A DNA stretch of 25,775 nt, from NCBI GenBank assembly GCA_003118195.1, contig BEXV01001558.1, forward strand, positions 42,112-67,886, read 5' to 3'. The stretch's first letter is position 1. Each line of letters starts with the position of its first letter. The stretch comes from Hemicentrotus pulcherrimus. Taxonomy: Eukaryota; Echinodermata; Echinoidea; Camarodonta; Strongylocentrotidae. The position numbers were made by a program, and so were the translations under genes. The notes under the pieces are model-generated. The model searched no databases. It saw only the letters and a list, made by a program, of their open reading frames with translations, and was not told where the DNA came from. Of the stretch, positions 10,201 to 19,157 are shown in pieces.

Positions 10201-13200
10201 GGAGGTAACTAAAGCAGGTTTGACTGTACCTATTGTCCACTTATGATGGATAGATAAGCATATGCGTGTGAGTGAATCGACTGGTCTATTTACAAGTCAC
10301 TTTTCAGAGTACAATATCAGTATCTGAACTTGCAAATGTCTCTTTATAGAAGTAATTTTTAAATCTGATATTTCACATAGTCCATAATCTGTTCCAGCAG
10401 TGAAATTCAAAGCTCATATCTGAATACAGTATACTTGCATTGAACCCTAACCATAAAAAGCAGAATATAGTTTGCCTATTGGTTCCCTTTTCGTCTCACA
10501 GAATTGACTAGAATTAATTTCCATACTTACGTTCCCCCTTTATCAATGGCTATAGACCGAACAGCGCCTTTATGACAAAACATCTTAACAAGAGGTTCTC
10601 TAGAATTGGGACTCCACATCGTAACAGTGCCTGAAAAGGTAAACAAGTAAACAGACGTATCATTACAAAATGTACTGGAGACTCAAATAAAATAGTGTAT
10701 TCTGCATACATCACAATACAGTATGATGACCAAGACATGCTATAAATTTTGTTTCCTTCTCTACATGTTCTCATAGTAAAGTGTATGGAACTGCAACATT
10801 ACAGTCTTTACACAAGATAGTGTACAGGTATATCTAAATTGCAGTTTCTTGATCTGTTTAGATATCAGCGCTTAAAGGTCACAGGGTAGGGGAGCAAATA
10901 TAACTTGTCATATGTGTTTATTCAATCATTTTTGGACTAACCAAACTGCACTTTTGGAGCCTGAGAACCAACTGGGAGAACAAAAAGACCTGGGGCCCAT
11001 TTCATAAAACTTTATATCTATAACAAATGCAAAATTTCTATGACAAATTTTCTCTCAGCCAATCACCTGCCATGATTTAAGTAGCTTATAACAGTAGCTT
11101 GTAACTTGTTATTGATATCAAGTTTTATGAAACAGGGCCCTGGAGTGGAATGACACTGCAAGAGTGTACTAGAATGGCAAGTCATAGAGATGTCTGGAAA
11201 AATGTTGCCATCAACTTCCAAGCTGGGGAAAGATAAACAGGATGGATAGACTCTTGAAGGCACTCACCATTACTATGACCAAGATGGATAACGGCATTCC
11301 GTTGGTTCTGTGTCATGACATCAAGCCTGCCACACTTCGTTGGCATGTCACATACCAGCTTCCCGACCGACACATCTAGGTACTGCAACCCTCCATAGGA
11401 ACTCTGTATGAAAGAAGCATAATAAAGGTCAGTCATGGTTCAAAGGTCAAATGAATATGATAAAATCAGGATGAAAGGTCGCATCTGAGAATAACATTTC
11501 AAAGGTCAAATTAAAATAACAATCAGGACTCAAAGGTCATATCTAAAAGAGAATAAGCATTCAAATGTCAAATCAAAATAACATTCAGTCTTCAGGGTTC
11601 AAAGGTCAATTCAAACTGACAATCAGGGTTCAAGGGTCAACTGAAGACAACATTTGAACTCTGTATGAAAAAAGCACAACATGACATTGATAAAAACTAA
11701 GGAAAACAAGCAACACCGTGTGATATTTAATAAACACCCTTACATTCATTTGATTTGCCCTTCCTGCACACTGCAAGGGTAAAGGTACGTTCAGAAGTGA
11801 CCGGGCAACACTGTAGCGTTTTTTATTATGATGATTATGTAAAGTGTAAAAACGCTCCACATTATTGTATTTTATAACAAAGAGCTACTTGAATATGGGC
11901 AAGCCTCTTGTTGCGTTTGGTTGCCATTCATATACCGGTACATGTTTTTAAAAAACATGTGGCGATATTTTAGGGCAGTTCACTACACCATATCTGAACA
12001 AGCCCTTTATATTGAATACCGGTATGTCCTTCAATAAAATACATTTATCCACAGTTGTGTCTCTCTACCCAAGTGTAAAACAGGAATTAGTTTATAAATA
12101 GTGCATTGTGCCCAGATAAAATGAATGCTGGAACTAAACTTAGGTATTAAACTCTAAAACACTTTGTTAGAACATAGAGACGATGTATCATATACGATGA
12201 CCTAAGCAAACATGGAAAACTATGGTTAGGATTGGCACTGATTTTGATGCCATTTTGGACGTTAGACTAATATGATAAGTTTATACTTACACAGCCAGCT
12301 AATAGGAAGTGATAAGGAAGGAACTCCATACGGGTGATGTTGTGCATCTTCTTGATGCAGTGTATCTCCACCCCATTGTTATCATAGATGTACGTCCATT
12401 TCTTCTGAGCTACTGCACACATAGTCTCCAAGTGTAACCATCTACATGACAAACATTTTTTTTTTAAAGTGTTTATAATTTCATAGTATAAATATCTCTT
12501 AATGGACCCCATATAATTTATTCACCTGTTTGCACTTTTCAAAAGGAACCTCAAGCTACAAGCATATCAATCTATGGAGTATTGCAACCATTATTAGTGT
12601 GTAATACTTGGATGATGATACAAATCATGACTCAAATTTGTGTGTAGGTTTTTTTCTTTTACGACGATTAAAAATGATTATANNNNNNNNNNNNNNNNNN
12701 NNNNNNNNNNNNNNNNNNNNNNNNNNNNNNNNNNNNNNNNNNNNNNNNNNNNNNNNNNNNNNNNNNNNNNNNNNNNNNNNNNNNNNNNNNNNNNNNNNNN
12801 NNNNNNNNNNNNNNNNNNNNNNNNNNNNNNNNNNNNNNNNNNNNNNNNNNNNNNNNNNNNNNNNNNNNNNNNNNNNNNNNNNNNNNNNNNNNNNNNNNNN
12901 NNNNNNNNNNNNNNNNNNNNNNNNNNNNNNNNNNNNNNNNNNNNNNNNNNNNNNNNNNNNNNNNNNNNNNNNNNNNNNNNNNNNNNNNNNNNNNNNNNNN
13001 NNNNNNNNNNNNNNNNNNNNNNNNNNNNNNNNNNNNNNNNNNNNNNNNNNNNNNNNNNNNNNNNNNNNNNNNNNNNNNNNNNNNNNNNNNNNNNNNNNNN
13101 NNNNNNNNNNNNNNNNNNNNNNNNNNNNNNNNNNNNNNNNNNNNNNNNNNNNNNNNNNNNNNNNNNNNNNNNNNNNNNNNNNNNNNNNNNNNNNNNNNNN

Positions 13201-16200
13201 NNNNNNNNNNNNNNNNNNNNNNNNNNNNNNNNNNNNNNNNNNNNNNNNNNNNNNNNNNNNNNNNNNNNNNNNNNNNNNNNNNCTGGATATGCACTCATGA
13301 AAGTTATGTAACATTATTATTCATTTACATGTATGCACCAATGGTACATTCCATGAAACGCAGGTGGAAGTATTCTTTTCAAGAGGTCAAACAAAAGGTA
13401 TTCATGAAGCACATCTAGGACTTTGGCAGTTATTATTCTAAGATGCTCAAAGTGGAACTTCTCCATGTGTAAAAGATCTTTGGATATTTGGGATCATTTG
13501 TACCATGTGCCATCTGTAAACTCCCTTATTGGTGTGTACTGCAATGTTCTGGAGTAATCAAAATCATAATAAATTTAGCCCAGTCTTGGTAAAGTAACAA
13601 GCACTGTACACTGAAAGATGTATATGGGACTACACAAAAATGTCGGGGCTACTTACCTTGATTTTCTTATCTTTCTATGTTTGTTACTTAGCCAGTATAC
13701 ATTTACTGCCAAAATTATTTGGCAAATGACATTTATTTGTAATCTTGAACATTCAGAGTAATTTTCGTTTGATTCTGTGAGAATTTTTACCAGAACTCAA
13801 GTTTATCTTTAATGATTGGCTACAAAGATTTGTCACTTACTGAACATCCTGGATAGCTTCCATAACATTGGTCTCAAAATGAAGTTTCTTAGTGACCCAG
13901 TCGATACTAGCTAGATGACCCCTGCGACCTCCAAGAAGCAGATGTCGACCATTCCTTGTGAAGTCCATCCTGTATGGGCCAAACTGGTCCAATCGAAGCT
14001 CAAAGTTCTAGGAGGGAAAACGAGGGGGGTTTTATAGAGAAGGTGAAGTACAGCTTCAGAGAAATATTTTGGGAGAAGCATTCATTTGAATGAAAGAACT
14101 TCCCATTTGCATTTTAATGCAATGTTTGTTTAGTTGAAAAAAAGACAATCTGGATTTATATAACTAAATTCAATCTGTGATTTCAGAAAACAAATGAATC
14201 AAAGTCATCTGTGCTCAAGAGAGTCACATTCATGCATGTACATGTACACCTCTGTGCATACACTTCTAAAGTTGAGGTACAAGCCAAGTCAGTACAAGTC
14301 GGGTGTACTGGGCACCGATCGTTCAGGCGTGTGTGTCCCAACATACTGCTCATGAAGCAATGAGGATTTATGTGTTTTTTTTTGTGAGATCGACTCAGCT
14401 AACATTCTGAACGGACTTTGCAAGATCCAAAGCTGTGCTTCATGAAATTTAAAATGGATTCATGGATTTGGATATCATTGAACAATATACAACATGTACC
14501 AGTATGCATCCATAGCAACAACAAAAAGGGCATAATGATTGGTAATTTATCTCATGCTATCTTAAATGTGATACATAAACTTAATGAATCCATCAAATTA
14601 TAAATTTAACAAATAAGGTATGTACTTACTTTAGTCGCACTCGCAATGTCAACAGATTTTCTGATTTCCTGCTGAGTGACGTCATACGTTTCTTCTCCCT
14701 CATCGGCCTCTAAAAACCTTAAATTTCAGGGAGAAATCAGTTCAGAATTTTATATTTTTCGATATTTTTTTCTTTAAATATTAACATATTGACATCAAAT
14801 CAGTAGGAAAGAAAGCTGGCTCTCCAGCTATTTATCTTTGATAACCAAATACCTATTGTAAATTTCTTTTTAAGATATAGAAAAGTAAGGGGGTGATGTA
14901 CATATTTCTAAATGAAAAATTGTGAAAGATACAATTAATTCTGATATCATATCAGCTCTTCTTTAAGATCTTTGTGTTGGAAGAGCTAAAATAAAGGCTG
15001 AATGTTATCAAAGCCGAAAAACTTTCATTAGCAATGACACTGCCCTACCTGCAGAGGAAACCCAGACAAGATACCCATATCCTTCTTTCTCTTCTACTTA
15101 TTAGCCGACCTACTCTATTGACCTCTGACCTACCCTATTGACCTCTGACATACCCTATTGACCTCTGACATACCCTATTGACCTCTGACATACCCTATTG
15201 ACCTCTGACATACCCTATTAACCTCTGACCTACCCTGTTTCTTCTGGTAGTAGAAGTTCACTCCTAGCAGCTTGCTTGGCAGCCAAGGCAAACCTATCTT
15301 CCCTTCTCTTCATGGTTGTCCTGTGTGGAAAGCTTTTGATCTCTTTCTATGGAGGAAGAAAGCAAAACAATAACAACAGCAATGACAAAATAAAATATGG
15401 TGTATAATGCTGTAGGCTTGAGTAGCCTCAAACAATAAAAGCTGGAGAAACATATTTCAAAGATAACCAATTTATTCACTTAATTTTCTCTCCTCTCCGT
15501 CACTTTTTCACTATAATTGTTGACTAGAGATGGAGCAGCATTTTACTTTCATATGTAATACATCATATTCACAGGCATTTGGGTAATATGTCTTGTTTAC
15601 CCAGGGTAGCCTCATCAGTATTTATACTGTTCTCCCAGAGGGCCCTGTAATCATATTATTACCCAGGTCTTCGGATTCAGACTTACCCGCACAATATATC
15701 TTACTTTGATTGATTTGGAAAATGTATGATTATACATGGATAAATTATTAGTAAATATACCTCACAGCTTCTCACAACATAACGTAATTTTTCTCCTCTT
15801 CATAAATACAGAATGGATGTATATATATTATAATATATATTGTTTTATTATGTCTTTCGCGTTTTTGAAAGTAATTCAAATAAAAAAACAAGTCAAATGA
15901 TATCAAATCAATTTACTCACGGCACTACTTTTTTCTCCTCGCCTGTGCTTCTTCACGATCTCACCATCAACTGGGGCTGGGCCTGGGAACGGATCCGATT
16001 CATCCCTCAATCTTTTCGGGTCTGGCCTCCTCTTCTTAGATTGTTTCTTGGATGTTGATTCTCCTTCATGCTTGTTGGAATCAGCTTGGGACTGGTCTTG
16101 AGTTCCATCTTCTCACTCTTCATCTTGATTATCAAAGTATCTTGCTGGCTTCTTCTAAAATGAAATGGGGATGAAAATTGTGTAAAATTCTTGCGACATC

Positions 16201-17565
16201 GCTGAGTTAAATTGGTTTTTGGCTTACTGCTATTTATATTCAAGGTGCTATCAACTGTTCTCATTTAGGTACTAAAGTGCCAATTTTGAGGGAATACTTG
16301 TGAGTTTTGTACAGTGTAGGTACATTACAATGAGTGATTTCAAGTTGGGTGTTAGTGTTAGTGTTAGTGTTAAGAGCAGTCAAGAGCTCTTAAATCGATC
16401 GAAGAATTTGCTGATGAAATTAAGAGCCCGATACCAATATCAACATCGATAGCTTAACACCAGCCGTGACGTCACCACATTCTTGATTGCACGACGATTC
16501 ACGACGATGATTTGAAAATAGCGCATTAAAACTTAAGATAACATGAAAAGTACAGAATAAATTTACACCCAATTCTCTGGTCTTATAAAATAACTAATTT
16601 AACACAAAAGAATATATGAATTACCTGTTTCACATATTTGTATTTGATCGTCAGACAATAAAATGGCTTCGTTCGTGCGTTGACTGTGTGCGGGTACAAC
16701 ACTAACACCGAACTGGAAATCAACATTTGCTTAATCCTTAGGGGCTAGTGTTAGTGAATAGGAAATTTATACGTAAAATATTAACACCAGCCACAAAGGT
16801 CGGTTCAGCAGACGACAATTTTGCAAAATCGATAACACTAGCTCCCGGAAGTTGACGATATTCAGAGGTCAAAGCCTTAACACCAGCTGATTTCCATTTC
16901 GGTGTTTAGGCTGGTGTTAGTGTTTATTAAACACTAACACCAGCCTTAAACACCCAACTTGAAATCACTCATTGTGTGCGCTTTCGCCATGAAGGTTTCT
17001 GCTAATGCTATGGGGCTGTTATGCACTATTGCAGACCATGACCACTTGGATAGCCTATGTAAATGTGATCTTTTGATGGTCTGATTAGATTTTTGTTTCA
17101 TGATTTCTATTGGATGAGAAGGATGGCATCGTTATCTTTCATTTCATACTAGACCTCTAGACTTCTAGATCTAGTATAAAAAAACAAAATTTTATCTGTA
17201 AATCATAATCTAGATTCATACTCGGTCATATGGCTCGAGAGACAGTGTCACATACATCAACTTACACAACAAAAGGACAGTTTTAAAGCTACACCCTGCA
17301 CACGGCAAAAAAAAAAAAAAAAACCTCGCACCAAGTACGAAAATACCGGTACCCGAAAATGAAACACGCACTAATTACAAACATCCAACACAGAAACAAG
17401 TACGTGGGGCAATCACCTAACAATTGTTCATTCATTTCCAATGCATGCCGTCAAAAAGGAATAGCAATATACAACCCAAGGAAATTCTAAATGAACACTG
17501 TTGACGTGTAATATAAATAAATGAGTATAGAAATATAATTCACTTACTTTCTTGTTCTGCGACAT
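4245..17565 (-). CDS. WDR46: WDR46 (BING4/Utp7) nucleolar WD-repeat protein, 14 exons
   Basis: Coding exons in transcript order: 17548-17565, 15921-16154, 15234-15346, 14630-14717, 13841-14007, 12291-12441, 11268-11403, 10531-10630, 9859-10012, 8413-8560, 7040-7134, 6241-6336, 5083-5190, 4245-4337. All introns are GT..AG. The coding length is 1701 nt, or 566 codons plus stop, close to human WDR46 (about 610). Seen: basic N-terminus with KKPARYF (about 8-13) and DPFPGPAPV (60-68); [10 protein letters not shown] and VDIASATK before the propeller; FGPYR, GGRRGH and [15 protein letters not shown] and [11 protein letters not shown]; a BING4 C-terminal block with [12 protein letters not shown] and [13 protein letters not shown] (about 400-485); a lysine-rich tail ending ALDRF. 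Known: the yeast orthologue Utp7 acts in the small-subunit processome in 18S rRNA maturation. Odd: codon 20 is TGA (16113-16115), with the frame open and conserved on both sides. The start gives MSQNKK and is the only upstream ATG that joins in phase; exon 1 is only 18 coding bases and is the least certain part. Confidence 0.95.
4400..4790 (+). mobile_element. MITE family A, copy 1 (WDR46 intron 13)
   Basis: The ends form inverted repeats: TTTAAAGGTATAGACCA on the left, and the complement of TGGTCTTTACCTTTAA on the right. The inside shares blocks with three other copies in this window, such as CATCAAAATGATAAGAAA and GATGTATATGGGACTA. It has no coding capacity, so it is non-autonomous. Confidence 0.8.
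4902..5060. mobile_element. hairpin MITE family C, copy 1 (WDR46 intron 13)
   Basis: Imperfect terminal inverted repeats of about 22 bp: GGGCTCCGTCTCACAAAGAG at the left, and AACTCTTTGTAAGACGGGGC then CC at the right. Inside are repeated ATCAATCGTAA / TTACGATTGAT words, so the whole 159 bp can fold. The right end lies about 22 bases from the 5' splice site of exon 5083-5190. Confidence 0.8.
5247..5496. mobile_element. MITE family B, copy 1 (WDR46 intron 12)
   Basis: 250-bp element with long inverted ends. The left end starts TCGAGGGATCAGTGACACAA and the right end finishes GTGTTACTGAACCCTCGA. TA flanks both sides, consistent with a 2-bp target duplication. A second, interrupted copy lies at 18569-19157. 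The minus frame at 5345-5572 is a by-product of this repeat. Confidence 0.85.
5497..6240 (-). other. rest of WDR46 intron 12
   Basis: AT-rich sequence with a T10 run followed by a short G run at about 6122-6140. I see no gene or clear repeat. Confidence 0.6.
6660..7017 (+). repeat. dispersed repeat family D, copy 1 (WDR46 intron 11)
   Basis: Blocks such as CAATCCACTGACCAA, TGCCAATT, TTTCAAACAT and CTTATTATTGG, and an AATATATTATAGAT-type core, match the reverse complement of 22210-22480 in a GORAB intron over about 270 bases. No protein is seen in either copy. It is probably a non-autonomous element. Confidence 0.7.
7640..8367. repeat. tandem array of foldback units (WDR46 intron 10)
   Basis: Arms alternate in direction. 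CCTACCTAGCAACAACTAA at 7806 recurs as CCTACGTAGCAACAACTAA at 8138, and its reverse complement is at 8349-8367 (partly also at 8105-8124). The central spacers also match each other near 7645, 7990 and 8225. I read about 2.5 units: 7640-7795 (partial), 7806-8125 and 8138-8367. Each full unit is an imperfect hairpin. Confidence 0.75.
8619..8815 (+). mobile_element. tRNA-derived SINE (WDR46 intron 9)
   Basis: The head resembles a tRNA with an A box, TGGCTCAGTGGTAGAGC (8630-8646), and a B box, GGTTCAAAACC (8673-8683). It is followed by CCTTTGGTAAGGCATTAATC, a block also present in the SINE at 23887. It lies antisense to WDR46, and its start is about 58 bases from the 3' splice site of exon 8413-8560. 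The 3' limit is approximate; ATC repeats follow. Confidence 0.8.
9053..9259 (+). repeat. 207-bp direct repeat, left copy
   Basis: Matches 9401-9607 at all but about three positions (for example AAGTGGATCATGCGGG versus AAGAGGATCATGTGGG). The left copy runs straight into a SINE; the right copy runs into unique intron sequence. It is more likely two haplotypes placed end to end than a true duplication. Confidence 0.9.
9260..9399 (+). mobile_element. SINE with 7SL RNA-like head (WDR46 intron 9)
   Basis: The head GTGGCGTGCGCCTGTAATCC then AGCTA closely resembles the Alu-domain start of 7SL (SRP) RNA. A B-box-like GGTTCGAAGC follows at 9328-9337, then the block TTTCGGATGGTGACGTTAAA at about 9348-9367, which resembles a conserved central domain of several marine-animal SINEs. 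The element stops at a single N, so its 3' end is not seen. The 7SL comparison is from memory, not a search. Confidence 0.65.
9400..9400. other. single-N assembly join
   Basis: A lone N sits exactly at the start of the second 207-bp copy. This suggests two pieces were merged here without true overlap. Confidence 0.9.
9401..9607 (+). repeat. 207-bp direct repeat, right copy
   Basis: Second copy of 9053-9259, lacking the SINE after the shared CTACATCTT end. It continues into sequence leading to WDR46 exon 9859-10012. Confidence 0.9.
10013..10530 (-). other. WDR46 intron 8
   Basis: Intron with loosely repeated words at 10060-10230 (ACATGYTC, TTGTAGACA, CTGGTCTTTGAAGACAGG). These may be the remains of an old repeat; I cannot assign it. 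Nothing coding is seen. Confidence 0.5.
10989..11143. mobile_element. hairpin MITE of C type, copy 2 (WDR46 intron 7)
   Basis: Terminal inverted repeats: GGGGCCCATTTCATAAAACT on the left, and AGTTTTATGAAACAGGGCCC on the right. Total is about 155 bp with an AT-rich middle. It shares GGGCCC tips and size with 4902-5060 but differs inside, so it may be a related subfamily. Confidence 0.75.
11438..11640 (+). repeat. degenerate tandem repeat with TCAAAGGTCA cores (WDR46 intron 6)
   Basis: Six to seven spaced copies of a CAAAGGTCA-like core, about 30-50 bases apart (near 11440, 11475, 11499, 11529, 11560, 11599 and 11630), with CAATCAGG / AATAACA words between them. The core matches the nuclear-receptor half-site AGGTCA. 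Function is not shown. Confidence 0.65.
11650..12290 (-). other. rest of WDR46 intron 6
   Basis: AT-rich; holds two TACCGGTA palindromes (11933-11940, 12017-12024). No gene is seen. The minus frame at 11630-11860 has no family features. Confidence 0.6.
12683..13282. other. assembly gap, 600 N
   Basis: Exactly 600 unknown bases in WDR46 intron 5. The exons on both sides join in phase (13841-14007 ends with two bases of a codon; 12291-12441 begins with one), so no coding exon needs to be missing. Confidence 0.97.
13528..13812 (+). mobile_element. MITE family A, copy 2 (WDR46 intron 5)
   Basis: Shares GTGTGTACTGCAATGTTCTG, AGCACTGTACACTGAAAG and GATGTATATGGGACTACAC with the other copies. It ends CCAGAACTCAAG..ATCTTTAA at 13791-13812. 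The left end is decayed, so its start is uncertain. The right end is 28 bases from exon 13841-14007. Confidence 0.7.
14008..14629 (-). other. WDR46 intron 4
   Basis: Plain intron. The plus frame at 14418-14603 has no recognisable features. No repeat stands out. Confidence 0.55.
15111..15236. repeat. 20-bp minisatellite overlapping a WDR46 5' splice site
   Basis: Six full units of TACCCTATTGACCTCTGACA (last base A or C, with a few changes) start at 15111, 15131, 15151, 15171, 15191 and 15211; a seventh, partial unit starts at 15231. The partial unit forms the donor of exon 15234-15346 (ACAGG|GTAGGT on the minus strand). Each other unit therefore carries a donor-like AATAGG|GTATGT or GTAGGT. 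Confidence 0.92.
16113..16115 (-). other. WDR46: in-frame TGA in WDR46 exon 2
   Basis: After [13 protein letters not shown] the frame hits TGA, then stays open for 64 codons that include the conserved DPFPGPAPV. Both borders of exon 2 keep phase 0. A sequence error, a null allele, or a cryptic donor (GTGAGA overlaps the TGA) could explain it. Confidence 0.85.
16327..16975. mobile_element. ~650-bp element with inverted ends and internal TGTTAGTGTT motifs (WDR46 intron 1)
   Basis: The left end ACAATGAGTGATTTCAAGTT plus GGGTGTT is repeated exactly, inverted, at the right end, which finishes ACTTGAAATCACTCATTGT at 16975. Inside are many copies of GGTGTTAGTGTT / AACACTAACACC in both directions, including a near-perfect hairpin at 16909-16945. 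No transposase frame is present. It looks like a non-autonomous DNA transposon with subterminal repeats. No target duplication is clear. Confidence 0.8.
16909..16945. repeat. perfect 18-bp inverted repeat, one-base centre
   Basis: GGCTGGTGTTAGTGTTTA and its exact reverse complement are separated by a single T. It lies in the right part of the element at 16327-16975. Confidence 0.95.
16976..17547 (-). other. rest of WDR46 intron 1
   Basis: Holds an A17 run (17307-17323), a CTAGA-rich patch near 17150-17180 and one TACCGGTA (17344-17351). No gene is seen. Confidence 0.6.
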
Positions 17566-18568
17566 ATTTTAGTTAGCTTTCACACCGATTATGAATCAAA
17601 GTAGCTAAGCTAGTAGATCTAGCATGCTTTCATTCAACAACTCTTTCTGTATGGGAACTTTACTGGAGCAAATTAAAAATGAAATAAAAGACCAGCTAGT
17701 GTGATAAATAAAAATCAAATAAAATGACCCAGTGCCCATTAGAAAATGTGCATTAAAAAAAAGAATGCTAGCTTAAATGTGGGACTTCATGGATCTTTCA
17801 TGGGAAATGTGTCAAATGTTTGGATTTTTTCTTTCAACAGAATTGAATGATACACTGGTAAAATTTTAAAAGAAAGTATAGTCTCCGATCGGACAAAGTC
17901 ACCCGGCCGTTAGATCGCTAAAGAGATAGCTACAGTGGGAAGGGCAAGTTGAGATCCTTCCAAAATGGTGAACAAAATGAATAAAAGAGGGAGGGGGCTC
18001 GAATGAGAGTAAAATAGAAAATGGAAAGATCAATATCATATGACCCCTCCAAATAAACACTCCCTCCCCTTTGTGGCCTTGTTTTAGCTCTCACCAGTCC
18101 AGAATCTGGAGAATTTAATTGTGTCAGTCTCTGGAGTTTGTGATCTCTGCCCTACCTGCTGCAGTACGCAATTAAGGTACAGGCAAAGATCACATAGATT
18201 GAGAGATTGTTGAAATAAAATAGACTGTGATTCACCTGTTCACCCTCCACTCCCTCCTCCACTCATACTCCAAATTGCACCAGTGCAGTGCTCTGTGCAA
18301 AGCTCACTGCATTTTAATACATTGAAGAGATTGACATCAGCTAAAGAAACCAATAATAAATATCTATTCTGTGCAATTAAACGTTTTCACCATCATCTTC
18401 AGAGTATGGCCCAGATCAATGTGTACTGAAACTTCACAAAACAACAACACATACATGTAATTGATTGCAAATAAAACATTTATACTTGATTCAATTACTT
18501 TATTTGAATATATAACTACATAATCTGTACTAGTAAAAATATAGATGTGAGCAAAATTCAAGTATATG
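17566..18568. other. intergenic, 5' flank of WDR46
   Basis: The WDR46 promoter and 5' UTR should lie at its left edge, on the minus strand. I see no convincing TATA box or initiator. The rest shows no gene. A minus frame at 18364-18561 has no family features. Confidence 0.5.
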
Positions 18569-19157
18569 TCGAGGGGTCAGTGACACAAAGACGTAACTCC
18601 ATTTTGAGAAAAAGTAGTTTATGTGTCACTGAGCACTTGGGCCTTAAGGAGTTAAGTCTATGTTTCACTAGCCATTGACTTCAATGGGGTGTTGGGTGGA
18701 GTTGAGTCTTTGTGTTTCTTGGAAAGCCCACATTTTTCTGAACATTTAAAGATGAAGTTGAGTTCTGGTCATGCGAATACATTGTGAAAGAAACGGTGTG
18801 GAATCTATCAGAAAAAGTTGATCATCTTTATAAGTATTTGTGTGTATTGCAAGGTTCTCCAATCATCAAAATGATAAGAAAATTGGCAAAATCTTCAATT
18901 GGCAAAGTTACAAGCACTGTGCACAGAATGATGTATATGGGACTACACGAGAACATGGCAAAAAAAAACCTACCCCCGATTTTTACAATGTTTCATGTCA
19001 TATTTAGAATATGAAGGCATTCCACCCTTGCATAATAACAATGATAACACTCACAAATTATTTTTTACATCTTCCTAGAACTCAACCTTCTCTTTAAAAA
19101 TAAAATACTTATTTTGGCAAAATATGGAGTTACGTCTATGTGTCACTGAACCCTCGA
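18569..19157. mobile_element. MITE family B, copy 2, interrupted by a family A MITE
   Basis: Ends TCGAGGGGTCAGTGACACAA and GTGTCACTGAACCCTCGA match the copy at 5247-5496. The body follows that copy until ATTTTTCTGAACATTTAAA, where 18745-19098 is inserted, and then resumes with the AAAATATGGAGTTACGTC end. Confidence 0.88.
18745..19098 (+). mobile_element. MITE family A, copy 3, nested
   Basis: Inverted ends TTTAAAGATGAAGTTGAGTT and AACTCAACCTTCTCTTTAAA. Internal blocks match 4400-4790 and 20457-20822. The plus frame at 18784-19014 lies wholly in this repeat and is not a gene. Confidence 0.85.

Noticed and set aside
12608..13314. Open frames of over 200 residues on both strands
   Set aside because: Nearly all residues are unknown; they span the 600-N gap.
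15111..15236. Possible CRISPR-like or satellite array
   Set aside because: The 20-bp units adjoin without spacers, so it is a simple minisatellite in an animal gene.
16007..16264. 85-residue minus-strand frame over WDR46 exon 2
   Set aside because: It is the wrong frame: the frame with KKPARYF and DPFPGPAPV matches WDR46 and agrees with both neighbouring exons, despite one TGA.
18784..19014. 76-residue plus-strand frame
   Set aside because: Wholly inside a family A MITE; other copies do not keep the frame.
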